Source of the DNA: Sphingobacteriia bacterium
GTDB taxonomy: Bacteria > Bacteroidota > Bacteroidia > Chitinophagales > Chitinophagaceae
Assembly (NCBI GenBank): GCA_947452295.1
Contig: CANGCK010000001.1
Span: 1 to 64,000 of the forward strand
Direction: 5' to 3'
DNA: 64,000 nt
Under the pieces are notes generated by a model. It was given only the letters and a program-made list of their open reading frames with translations, searched no databases and had not been told where the DNA came from. Shown here one piece after another: positions 46,193 to 57,300 of the stretch (the stretch's first letter is position 1; each line of letters starts with the position of its first letter). The position numbers were made by a program, and so were the translations under genes.

Positions 46193-47065
46193 TTATTGGT
46201 AGCCATATTCTTTTAATTGTAAATCATTATCGCGCCATCTAGGACGTACTTTGACAAATAGCTCTAAAAATATTTTTTGCTGAAGAAATGTTTCGATATC
46301 CCTTCTTGCATCCATCCCAATTTGTCGAATCATTTTTCCTTTTTCACCAATAATAATTGCTTTTTGTGTTTCTCTATGAACAATAATATCGGCCTGAATT
46401 TTTATCAATGACTCTTTTTCTTTGAATTCATTGACCATTACGGCTGTGTGGTATGGTATTTCATCGGCAAAAAGTTCATAAATTTTTTCACGAATCATTT
46501 CTGCAACAAAAAACTTAGTAGGTAAATCACTTAAATCATCCTCACTGTAGAATGGCACTCCTTCTGGTAAAATTTCTACAATTGCTGTTAATAATTTATT
46601 GAGATGCAATTTTTCTAAAGCACCAATTTTAATTACTTTTTTACAATAGGGTTTAGTTCCAAAAAAAGACTCGGCCAAAGCAATTCGTCCATTACCTGCA
46701 ATATCTATTTTATTTAATAGCAACAAAGCAGGAACTTTAAGTTTTAAGGAAGAAAAGATCGCATCACATTCTTCAAACGACTCATTGGCATCCACCATCA
46801 ACAGTGCCAAGTCAGCATCTTCTAAAGCACTTTTCACAGAATCCATCATTTTCTGATGGAGTTTATACTTTGGATCAATAATACCAGGAGTATCAGAAAA
46901 AATGATTTGATATTCGCCCGGTTTATTTAAAAAAGCCTTGATTCGATGGCGAGTAGTTTGCACTTTAGGAGAAACAATTGCCATTTTCTCACCTATCAAA
47001 GCATTTAATAGTGTGCTTTTGCCGGCATTAGGTTTGCCAAATATGTTTACAAAGCCGGATTTCAT
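46193..47065 (-). CDS. era: GTPase Era
   Basis: A 290-residue GTPase that assists 16S rRNA 3'-end maturation and 30S assembly. The G domain has GKPNAGKSTLLN, DTPGI and NKID; the C-terminal KH domain contains IIGEKGKMIRQIGMDARRDIE. I start at ATG 47065 (MKSGFVNIFG); the frame continues upstream for ten codons that are unlike other Era proteins. First gene of the era-der pair. Confidence 0.96.
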   Translation of the reverse strand: MKSGFVNIFGKPNAGKSTLLNALIGEKMAIVSPKVQTTRHRIKAFLNKPGEYQIIFSDTPGIIDPKYKLHQKMMDSVKSALEDADLALLMVDANESFEECDAIFSSLKLKVPALLLLNKIDIAGNGRIALAESFFGTKPYCKKVIKIGALEKLHLNKLLTAIVEILPEGVPFYSEDDLSDLPTKFFVAEMIREKIYELFADEIPYHTAVMVNEFKEKESLIKIQADIIVHRETQKAIIIGEKGKMIRQIGMDARRDIETFLQQKIFLELFVKVRPRWRDNDLQLKEYGYQ

Positions 47066-47165
47066 GTATATATTACAATTATTTTGTACCATCAACTAGC
47101 CTATATCGTAAAGGATAATAGATTATTTATTGGTTGTGGTTCATTTAATGATACTAAGTTAAAAT

Positions 47166-47191
47166 AAAAAAGCCTCATATGAGGCTTTTTT
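47166..47191 (-). terminator. Palindromic terminator of the tRNA-fMet gene
   Basis: AAAAAAGCCTCAT (47166-47178) is followed immediately by its exact complement (47179-47191), a 26-base perfect palindrome ending in a T run on either strand. It lies 12 bases past the tRNA 3' end on the minus strand and before the era gene. Confidence 0.88.
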
Positions 47192-47202
47192 ATAAGGTTG
47201 TG

Positions 47203-47274
<72 letters not shown>

Positions 47275-47476
47275 ATTTTTGATTAGAATGCAAATGTACT
47301 GCTAAATAATTAGCTCAGCAAGTTTTTTTTTCAAGAAGCGTAATTAATATATTTTATGAATTGAAAAAACAAGTCAACTTGATTATTTTAATGAAAAATT
47401 AATTACAAATCACTATATTAAATTTGTTTACTTTGTCAAATATATTGAAGCCAATAATCTATCCTAAGCTAAACTG

Positions 47477-48916
47477 ATGCTATTTAATTCCCCCGAATAC
47501 TTCATCTTTTTACCAATAATATTTATTTTATATTGGTTTTTATTTAATAAAACTCCAGCTAAACAAAACATACTTTTACTATTAGCAAGCTATATATTTT
47601 ATAGCTGGTGGAGTTGGAAGTTTTTAATTTTATTGATATTAGCAACAATTGTAGATTATTTATTTGGATTTGCAGTGGCTTCTCCTAATAAATCAAAGGC
47701 AAAAATATTTCTATGGATTGCACTTATCAATAACTTAGGTATACTGGGCTTATTTAAATATTATAACTTTTTTGCTGTACAATTTCAAGAAGGAGCAGCA
47801 ATAATAGGCATTCATTTAGATCCTATTTTATTACAATTAGCATTGCCTGTGGGTATATCATTTTATACTTTTCACGGCATATCTTACATATTTGATGTTT
47901 ACAGAGGTCAAAGAAAACCTGTTACTAACTTTATTGAATATGCAGTATTTGTAAGCTTTTTCCCATTATTGATAGCCGGACCTATAGAAAGATCTAACCA
48001 CTTTTTACCACAAGTACAATTAAAAAGAAAATTCAATTACAACCAAGCAGTAGAAGGATGCAGATTGATTCTCTGGGGTATGTTTAAGAAAGTGGTAATT
48101 GCAGATAGTTTGGCATCATCTGTAGATGAAATTTTTAATAATTACGCATCGCACAATGCAACAACTTTAATTCTAGGTGCGATTGGATTTAGTTTTCAAA
48201 TTTATGGAGACTTCAGCGGTTATACAGATATAGCAATAGGCACATCTAAATTATTTGGATTTGAAATATTAAGCAATTTTAAATTCCCCTATTTCTCGAG
48301 AGATGTAGCAGAATTTTGGAGAAGATGGCATCTATCTTTAACAACTTGGTTTAGAGATTATTTATACATTCCACTAGGAGGATCCAAAAAAGGAAAACGA
48401 ATAGGTATTCAAAATATATTCATCATATTTTTAGTAAGTGGTTTTTGGCATGGTGCAGGTTGGAATTTTATCATTTGGGGAGGCATAAACGCTTGTGGCT
48501 TTTTGCCATTGCTTGTTTTAAATAAAAACAGAAAATTTGTAAATACCATAGTAGCTGCAGATAGAAAGTATCCAACTATCAAAGAATTTCTACAAATGGC
48601 ATTAACATTTAGTTTCATTTCCTTTGCTAGAATCTTTTTTAGAAATAGAAATGTGACAGATGCTATAGGCTATATTCAAAGCATATTTTCAAATACTTCA
48701 AACCTAGGTGAATTTTTACTCTTTAAAAACATGTTCTATTATATAGTACCATTAATATTATTAGACTGGTGGTTTAGGAAGGATGAAAGGAAACTAAGAA
48801 TGATAGAATCTCCATTACTCAGACATACTATATATATAGTAATTGCAATTTTAATTATTGCGATTATGGTTTTACGAAAAGGCACAAAAATAAATTTCAT
48901 CTATTTTCAATTTTAA
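47477..48916 (+). CDS. MBOAT-family O-acyltransferase (AlgI/DltB-like)
   Basis: Membrane-bound O-acyltransferase of 479 residues with about ten helices. The AlgI-type N-terminus (MLFNSPEYFIFLPIIFILYW), the PLLIAGPIERSNHFLPQ loop, the RRWHLSLTTWFRDYLYIPLGG motif and the catalytic His in VSGFWHGAGWNF are all present. These enzymes move acyl (often acetyl) groups across the membrane onto extracellular sugars or polymers. The next gene encodes an SGNH-like partner, the usual pairing. The gene is markedly more AT-rich than its neighbours. Confidence 0.92.
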   Translation: MLFNSPEYFIFLPIIFILYWFLFNKTPAKQNILLLLASYIFYSWWSWKFLILLILATIVDYLFGFAVASPNKSKAKIFLWIALINNLGILGLFKYYNFFAVQFQEGAAIIGIHLDPILLQLALPVGISFYTFHGISYIFDVYRGQRKPVTNFIEYAVFVSFFPLLIAGPIERSNHFLPQVQLKRKFNYNQAVEGCRLILWGMFKKVVIADSLASSVDEIFNNYASHNATTLILGAIGFSFQIYGDFSGYTDIAIGTSKLFGFEILSNFKFPYFSRDVAEFWRRWHLSLTTWFRDYLYIPLGGSKKGKRIGIQNIFIIFLVSGFWHGAGWNFIIWGGINACGFLPLLVLNKNRKFVNTIVAADRKYPTIKEFLQMALTFSFISFARIFFRNRNVTDAIGYIQSIFSNTSNLGEFLLFKNMFYYIVPLILLDWWFRKDERKLRMIESPLLRHTIYIVIAILIIAIMVLRKGTKINFIYFQF

Positions 48917-49009
48917 TCGATAACAGAGAAAATTAAAAAGTGTATTACATCATAGAATATTCATATCAAATAGAATGATGTAAATGAAAAATATAAATAA
49001 CATAATATC

Positions 49010-49954
49010 ATGAAAAAATTTGTTGTAAAATTTTCATATTTGCTTATTACACTTATAGGAGTAATGATTATTATTTCGTTTTTGCTTGAAATGTTAATAG
49101 AAAAAAACAATAAAGAAAAACAATATATATTTCATGCCAACTGGCATACTATTGTGAACCAAAATTATGACAAGCTTTTTATAGGAAACTCAAGAGTATG
49201 GGTTCAAATAAATGCCGAATTGATTAGCCTTAAAACTAATTCAAAAGTGTATAATTTAACACAAGATGGAAGAGGTGCTAATATCTTATGGTATAAATTT
49301 AAAAATTATTTAAAGTATAATACCCCACCAAAAGAAATATTTTTACAATTTGATAATAAATTTATTTCGAACATATATAAAAATACATTTTATAGCCAGG
49401 AAAATTATTTAACCTATATCTACCACGACCCTCTTAAATTAAATAAATTATTTCAAGAAGAATATGGATTTAGTGATTATGAAACCTACATCCCTTTGAT
49501 AAGGTATTTTAGGTATAAAGAGATTTTGTATTCGCATTTAACAGGACACCAAAATTACGACTGGCATAATATTAAAACATATAAATACGGTTTTGATGCA
49601 ATGGATCTAACTTGGAATGCAAATAATTCTTGGAAATCAATCTGGAATAATCCATCAACGAAGCAATACAACACTAATAATCTAAAATATATCGATTCAT
49701 TTAGAATATATTGTAATGCAAATAATATTAAACTTCACTTATTTCACCCACCGCAGTCATATACATCCTTTAAAAAAACAGGCCAAAATAGTAGAAAGAT
49801 ATTGAGCCAATATATTCTTAAATACAACCTAGAATTTCAAGATTTTAACAGCAACATTTACAATGATTCTACGCTGTTTTATAATCATACCCATTTAAAT
49901 AGAAAAGGGAGTAAAATATTTACAGATCAAATAATTAATCATTACTTTAAATAG
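49010..49954 (+). CDS. SGNH-hydrolase-like membrane-anchored partner of the MBOAT acyltransferase
   Basis: A 314-residue protein with one N-terminal membrane anchor (about residues 7-28) and a large extracytoplasmic domain. The domain contains FIGNSRVWVQI (block I-like Ser), QDGRGANI, and a C-terminal YNHTHLNRKGSKIF that resembles the DxxHLN block of SGNH/AlgJ-like acyltransferases, although the Asp is His-Thr here. Position 93 bases after the MBOAT gene supports a role in final acyl transfer. Identification is by motif and context; strongly AT-rich codon use (many AAT, ATA, TTA codons). Confidence 0.65.
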   Translation: MKKFVVKFSYLLITLIGVMIIISFLLEMLIEKNNKEKQYIFHANWHTIVNQNYDKLFIGNSRVWVQINAELISLKTNSKVYNLTQDGRGANILWYKFKNYLKYNTPPKEIFLQFDNKFISNIYKNTFYSQENYLTYIYHDPLKLNKLFQEEYGFSDYETYIPLIRYFRYKEILYSHLTGHQNYDWHNIKTYKYGFDAMDLTWNANNSWKSIWNNPSTKQYNTNNLKYIDSFRIYCNANNIKLHLFHPPQSYTSFKKTGQNSRKILSQYILKYNLEFQDFNSNIYNDSTLFYNHTHLNRKGSKIFTDQIINHYFK

Positions 49955-49958
49955 AAAT

Positions 49959-50363
49959 TTAATCAACTAATTCGAATTCCTGGATAGTATAAAATAAATT
50001 AGCTTCTTTCTTATTGTCGACTAATTGCGCATTATTGTTTCCATTAATTAGCGATACTTTTTTAATTTCAGTACCAGTCGATAAAAAAGTTATTTCATCT
50101 GGTTTACCATTAAAAGTATATTTCACTGTTAATCCCTTACCGGTAGTATCAACACCATCAATAGTTGCAGAAATAGCAATTGCGTATTTAGTATTTGGAT
50201 TAATACAAGCACCAGCTTCAATTGCAGCTCCTGTTTCATAAACAAAAGCAATTTTTGTTGGTGTAATGGTAAATGGAACAATTTGAGTTTGTGAAATGTT
50301 TTTTTTGCAACTCACCATTAAAATTATCATCAATACCAGTAAGTAATTAAAATATATTTTCAA
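49959..50363 (-). CDS. Small hypothetical lipoprotein
   Basis: A 134-residue protein with a hydrophobic signal and lipobox (LMIILMVSCKK, Cys19). The mature domain is beta-rich (PFTITPTKIAFVYE, GLTVKYTFNGKPDEITFL). The only start that keeps the signal is a TTG at 50363; no in-frame ATG lies upstream before a stop. It is the last gene of the minus-strand surface cluster, 51 bases after the 311-residue protein, and converges with the SGNH-like gene. I recognise no family. Confidence 0.6.
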   Translation of the reverse strand: MKIYFNYLLVLMIILMVSCKKNISQTQIVPFTITPTKIAFVYETGAAIEAGACINPNTKYAIAISATIDGVDTTGKGLTVKYTFNGKPDEITFLSTGTEIKKVSLINGNNNAQLVDNKKEANLFYTIQEFELVD

Positions 50364-50414
50364 TTTAAAATCATTTAATGAATAAAAACAGATTTATAGA
50401 TTTGGATACTTTTA

Positions 50415-51350
50415 TTATTGTTGCGCAAGTATGATTTCTTTTGTTACCCCTGCCAACTTAACTTTATATGTTCCAGCCGATAAATTTGTAAAAATTGTTT
50501 GTCCTTTAGTAATAGGTTGTGAAACTAAAAATTGACCATTCAATTCCAATACTACAATTTCACTTTCCCTAGGATATTCGACCTTTATTTCACCCTTTGC
50601 ATAACAAACTACATTCTTTTTATAGTAGGTTATTGCAGGATGGATGGTTACAGACCATTCCTTTATTACAGATTCATCTGCAGACCTTACCTGATAGATG
50701 ACTGAATTAGTGAAATTTGTTTTATTGGAGCCAGAAACTTGTGGTATAGATTCAATGAATGCATTTGCACCAGCACTTAAGGTAAAAACTGCATTTAAAG
50801 CACTTACATCAATGAGTTGCTTATCTAAATATATACCTACTTTAAAGCTATCGATGATAATGTTCTTTCTAATAATGTCTTTAAATGAAAAATCAAGAAT
50901 TTCAGCAGAAGCACTCAACGCAGGATTTGCAAAACTATACGCCTGAAATAAATTTCCATAATGTGCACTAGCATTAAAAGGTATTGTTTTTGCAATATCT
51001 TTTATACTGTTTTTTTCAGAATCATATATTTTAAAATTCACCATTTCATTTTCATTGTTCGAAAAAATAGTTAAATATGCATAGTACCTATTCTGATTTG
51101 CTACGTAAATTAAATTAGTTACTCCTCTGCATTCACCATTTACAAATGCCGCTAACTTATCATTCGTATTGCTCAGCATCCTTCCATCAATGTTTAGAAA
51201 TCCTACAAAAGTCATCGTATATTGAAAGTCGTTTATTTTCACTGACCAATTGGGTGATTGAGTAAAACCAGTATTAATAAACAAAAAAACAAACAACATC
51301 AAACATATTACATGCTGTTTTATTTTTCGATTGAATATATTAATTATCAT
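50415..51350 (-). CDS. Exported protein sharing a module with the adjacent giant protein
   Basis: A 311-residue exported protein with a signal peptide (about residues 13-30, VFLFINTGFTQ). Residues about 32-145 form a module (PNWSVKINDFQYTMTFVG, DKLAAFVNGECRGVTNLIY, YYAYLTIFSN, FKIYD) that aligns by eye over its whole length with about residues 2430-2550 of the neighbouring giant protein. A second beta domain follows (ADESVIKEWSVTIHPA) and the end, GTYKVKLAGVTKEIILAQQ, is reminiscent of a sorting-type beta domain but lacks the Pro-Asn-Pro motif of type A CTDs. It starts 10 bases after the giant gene stop, so the two are almost certainly co-transcribed. Function unknown. Confidence 0.7.
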   Translation of the reverse strand: MIINIFNRKIKQHVICLMLFVFLFINTGFTQSPNWSVKINDFQYTMTFVGFLNIDGRMLSNTNDKLAAFVNGECRGVTNLIYVANQNRYYAYLTIFSNNENEMVNFKIYDSEKNSIKDIAKTIPFNASAHYGNLFQAYSFANPALSASAEILDFSFKDIIRKNIIIDSFKVGIYLDKQLIDVSALNAVFTLSAGANAFIESIPQVSGSNKTNFTNSVIYQVRSADESVIKEWSVTIHPAITYYKKNVVCYAKGEIKVEYPRESEIVVLELNGQFLVSQPITKGQTIFTNLSAGTYKVKLAGVTKEIILAQQ

Positions 51351-51360
51351 TACTTCTTAA

Positions 51361-54300
51361 TTAATTTAATACAGATTGCTTAAAGACTTTATTTAACAAT
51401 GTTTGTCCATTCATTTGAACTTGCAACAAATAAACACCGTCTGCTATATTTGGCATAATTTTCACTTTATTCAATCCACTTTGAATATTCACTGTTTTTT
51501 CAAATACCAATTGGCTAGCTATCGAGTACATCTTAATGGATATACTTTGCGATTTATCTGCTGTTAATTCAATAGTTAACTCTGATGCAAACGGATTAGG
51601 ATAACTGCGTAAATGCTCTGCGCTAAAGTTTAATACCAATGGTTTAGATAAAGTACCCAATACTTCATTGTTTTTAAATCCGAATGATGTAGTTGTTTTT
51701 TTCTTATTAAACCCATCGCTTACAAAAAAGTCAATATTTTGTGATTTATCTCCAAAAACAGTAATAAAGGTCAGCTCATCATCTGTTTTGCGAGATGCGA
51801 TACCTTTTAGGTTTCCACTTTCATCGTATGCGGTTAATTCAGTATAACCTTTAGGCAATAAAACAACAGCATTCATGTTTTGACTATACTGTTTAAACAC
51901 TGGTTTGATATTTTCTTGACTAACAGTTACTGGTTCACCTGTAGCAAAATTATGCACTGTACTTGATCCATAATTCACAATATTATTTTTACCCAACCCA
52001 TTTATTTGATTAATCAAACCTGGATTATCGATACTTGTATTTTTTACTAAATACGCTGGGAACCTGAATGTTTGGTCTTTTGCCGACTTCAGCATATAAC
52101 CTTTACCTGGTTCAAGGTATTTCAGAGAGCCCGTCCAACCAACTAATGGATCATAAATAGCAAATAGATTTTGAGATTTAATTACATCACCATCACTGGC
52201 ATCTAAATATGCGAGAGACTCTGATGTAAGTCTATTACCAGGCAATGGGAAAGGGAACCAATTCCAATTTTTAGCAATTGGAAAATTCCAAGATGAAATA
52301 TCAACCATAGATCCTTTAATGGTTAATACCTGTTCATTGGCCATGAAAACTTTGTACATTTTATTTATAGATAATCCGCTGGTATCCATTGTACCCGACC
52401 AAGTTGCTGGTTTTACATTTTTAGAATAAATTTCTTGTGCATTTCCATTAACTATTCTGTCATTTGTTTCTAATCGTAGATTCTTGGTGAGTTCATTGAT
52501 TTTTTTAAAGTTAGGATCTACTACATTAAACGAAATCCAAGACCATCCTTTATTTAATGCAATATTTTGTTCTACAAGTGCACTATTTTCGAATAGAGCT
52601 GGTGTACTTAGTGTGCCTAAAATTTCATTGTCTAAAAACACAATAGATGCATTTGTGTTCACAGTAGCCTCAACAATTTTACCCTGAGATGCATCCCAAA
52701 TTTTAAATTTAATATTTCCACCAGATACATTTCCATATATTGTAAGAAATGCGTAATACTGTTGATAAGCTGCATTATAAACTAATTTAGTTGCCCCAAC
52801 TAAAGTATCGTTATAGAAAGCTGCAATTTGATCGTAAGAATCTTCAGAAAATGCGCCATCTACTTTCACTCTACCAACAATTGTCATGCTTTTATCGAAG
52901 CTAGAAGGGTTAACCACCCAATTAGGCTCTTTAGGAAGCACGCGCAACTTAACAGGTAATTTTTCTTCGTATCCAAAATCAGTTTGTAAATTTAAATTTT
53001 CGGCATATTCTCCATTTGCATAATCTTTATCTATGGTAGCAGTTATAATTATTTTACTATCGGGTCCAATAATACCAGTAGTCTTATCTAAACTCAACCA
53101 TTTCGGGATATTTGCAATTGTAAATGGATGATTTTTCCCACCTTTATTCAACAAGGTAATTTCGAAAGATTTGCTTACGCCAGCCTCTTTTACAATATCT
53201 ACTATTTCATTGTATCCTTCTGCGAACCAACTCACTTCATTTTTTCTGTAGTAGGCAGTCCATGTAATTGGTGAAATTTGTTCATTGTTAGCGGCATCAT
53301 ACATTCTGTGAACAGTTATATCAACTACCTGACCTTCTAAAGATGCTATATCTGTAACAACAGGGTCTATGATCATTTCATTACCACTAATTACCCTATT
53401 TACCTTAAAGTTTATCAATGCCCTTTCTGGCTTAATAGCAGGAGCATCAATCGAATAATTTAAAGTGCCGCCATTTATTAAAGCAGGATCAGCAATAACC
53501 GTATTGTTGCTATATGCATGATAATACATTGGTCCGTTACCAGAAACAACATCAGGCGAATTTAATCTTGCATATAATAATAAACCAATGCTTTCAGCAT
53601 CTACTTCATAGAAACGATCTCTACTAATTTGCTCTTCATTTCTCAACGTATTCCAAAGTTGAAACTCATCAATTTTACCATTAAATTTACGATCAACAGT
53701 TTCACCACCAGCCAAATCTTGTGCACCTCTGGCTCCTAACCAAATTCTATTGCCATTAAATCCTCCAATTGCTGTTACAACATTTGAAGAAACTGAAACT
53801 GCATCTACATAAGTTTTTAATGCCCCTTGTCTGTTTAACAATAAACTAATATGATGCCAAGTATTATCGGCAATAGATTGAGATGTTAAATTGTATTGCT
53901 TTCCTTCACTGTTAAAAGTTAAGTTACCCGAATTATTAATGTTAATAGCCCATTTATTATCAAACCCATCTGGTTGATTTAAATCTGAGCCATCTGCCTT
54001 TCCATTAGAAAACAATGTAGCTTCTTGTGCGTTCGGTATTTTAACCCAGAAAGAAATGGTAGCATCCATCTCATTGGTTAAAACAACATAGTTTACCTGA
54101 TCTAATTTTAAAAATTGGTTATTGGTAAATTCATAAGAAGTTCCTTTAGGCTTTATATCCCACGTTGCTTTTACTATTGCATGTTTATATCTAGCTTTAT
54201 CATTTGCCACATCACCTCGTCCTTCATCCATTGGCCAGTATCCAACCAAATTCGCTTCATTACCACTTAACCTAGAATACATTTTCGCATAAGCATCAGT

Positions 54301-57300
54301 TAATGAAATGGTTTTATTCCAAATACGTAAGTCGTGAATATTGCCATTGAATGTATTTCCACCAAATACTAACGCTTCATTATTGCTAAACTGAACATTG
54401 GGTGAACCTGTTTTTGCACCAACAACATTGTCATCCATATAAATAGATACATCTCCTGTACTATTTTTATGTGTAAAGGTAAAATGATGGAATAATTCAT
54501 CTGTTGGCAACGATGCGGATGCGGAAATTCCTCCTATTGTAAACTGAAGCGCACCATCAATAATTTCAATTTTTAATCCATCTTTTTGGGCAAGCACAGA
54601 TCCTGCATTTCCGATGGTATTCTTCATCCAACATTCTAGGGTAAAATCACCAGTAGTAATTCTAGGATTATTAATTACTGCAGTATTATTTGTTCCCTGA
54701 AAGTACAATGAAACATTATGGTCAATTTTCAATTGATTGGTCTGACCCTTTATTTGAATCAAGCTATTCGCAGTATTATATGAAACCGGTTCATTAAAAC
54801 CTACTTTTAAGTCTTCGCCAGGGCCTGAGATTCCATCAGTTGGGAATGGCGTTCCAAATTTAACAGGTGCGTTTAAATCAACGGTTCCGGCTATTACTTC
54901 TGAAATATATTCGGTATTGTTAGTACAAGTGCTTCTTGCTCTTATCTCATATTTTCCGTCTAAGAAAGTACTATCAATATTGAAGTTATAAGTCAATGTA
55001 GAATTAGCCCCTATTAATGACTTTTTATCTACTTCTGTTGCAGTATTAAAATAGTTTTGTGAACCATAATATGTTTGTAAGCGAGTCCAATTCGGCGCAG
55101 TTGCAGAGCGATATTCTAAATCAATTTTTTTGAAACTTGAAAAACTAGTATTATAACCGGTAAGTTTAATTGTTAACGGTTTTGTTGTTCGATCACTATT
55201 GAAAGCCGATTCTCTGTTAAATACCCAATTACTTAAGGGTACACTGATTTTGACTTCTGAACAAGCGGGAACAAACTTAGCAGATACCCTAACAGAATCA
55301 CTTACCTCTTCCCCATCACATAGAGACTCTAATCTAATTTTAATATTGTTATATTCATACACATCTGAGATAGATTTTCCAAGTGTCATTTTATAAATAA
55401 CTGTTTGCCCGAAAGGCACATGAACAATAGTACCATTTTGCTCGATATTTATGATGGCATTATTTGGATTGGTCGTATTATCAACAATTAATTTGAAATC
55501 AGCATCCTGTCCTGCGGCGCTATTATTGGATAGTTTTAATTCAAATTCAGCATTTTTTCCATCAGCAATATTTGTTTTATCATTATCAGTGACAGAAAGC
55601 AATGGCACTTCTACTTTTTGCGTAGCAAAATTTAGTGGAACCTTTTCTTCATCCGCATAACCATCAAAATTACTTTGGAAAGCGCTATCAAGAATTTCAA
55701 TTCTCTTTTTAATCGCATCTCGTTGTTGGCTTAGTAATAATCTAGCTCTTCTATTTTGATTTCTCGTTAAAACTGAATATGTATTATTGTATTCAATCTC
55801 ATTATCAATTAATGCTTTTTCTTTTAGCTGTAAAGAATCTTTCTTTTCCCATAAACTAGTAAAATAATCTTTGAACCTAGATTCAGGGAAAAACTTAGAA
55901 GTCTCGGCACCTTCGTAAGGACAAGACGATCGGCCACCTTGAGTTGAAAAAATTGGTCCATGGCCATCAAAAGTATTTACTACATCTACACTTAAATAAT
56001 TGGCAGGATCATTGTCTTTGAGTGTAAACCCAATTGTTGATGTTTCGGTATTTTCTTGGGTTAAAGTAGAGTTTTTATCTTGCTGAAAAGCAGCTCCTAT
56101 TGTACTTAATACTCCAACCTTATTGAAGGTTAATCTTAGTTCAGTAGAAACACTTTCATCTACAACCAAATTATATGAAGTAGTAGAAGTTTGCACTACA
56201 CTAGATTCTACACTTTGAGAATATTCGCCAACACCAGCATCAAATGAAATGTTTTTTTCAAAATTATCATTCAACAAATTTTCAACAACTTTAGATTGAT
56301 TAAGCTTATTGGTTAAATTATTTTTAGCAACAGGATCACTCACACCATTATATACTGCATTAATATTGCTTTTATAATTATCAATTATATTTTTTAATCC
56401 TTCTTTGTATTTAGCTCTTTTGTATTTAGCGAGGTATTTACTTTTCTCATTTTCTAAAATCACTTTCTTCCAAAGCCTAATTTTTTCCTTGTATTGCTCA
56501 CGTTTGCTGACATTTTCAGTTGAATTAGGGTTAGGCCCATTTAAATTATTGGTAATAAAAGATTCGTATTCGGGGATTAAGGTATTTAAAATATGTTTTT
56601 GTGAGTAAATAAAAAATGTTTCAGAAGGTTTGTCTACAAAACTAAGTGCCTTTTGTTTACTTATATAAATTGGAACAGCAACGCTGCCAATATTTAAATA
56701 TTCACCATCAACCAATGGCCTAAAACTTCCATTTTCATATTTCTGAGGAATATTACTCGATGCTTCTACATTGTCGTAAGTTCCATAATATATATTTTTC
56801 GAATTACCTATATATAAATCGCCATCAGCACCTACATAATCAGTTTGATCACTAGTAGATATTGTTTTATTAAAAGTATAGGTACTATTTACTGTTTTCC
56901 CATCGGAAGATGTGTTGTTTAAATTAATACCTACTTTAGCATTGGCAATACTTTCTGTTTTAACTGCAGGTGTAGGTACCATACCACCAGTAAGCTCAAA
57001 ATATAAACCTGTAGCAATAACTGTTTCCGTTTGCATTCCTTCTGTATGCGCAAACGATGCATCAGAAGAAAAAGATATACTAGTGCCTTTTTCTATGGAA
57101 GCAAAACTATTAGATCCTGGTGGATCTCTTAAAATTATTGCTGGTATATCTGGGGCTTCTGTTACAAAAGTTTGACTATTATCTGCTGCACCACCTAAAA
57201 TAAGTCCTTGATTTTTCAATCCTTCTACAGTATAGTCTTGATCATTCACCCTAAATTTAAGTGAGATGTTTTTCTTAAATGGATAAACAGTAGCAGGCAC

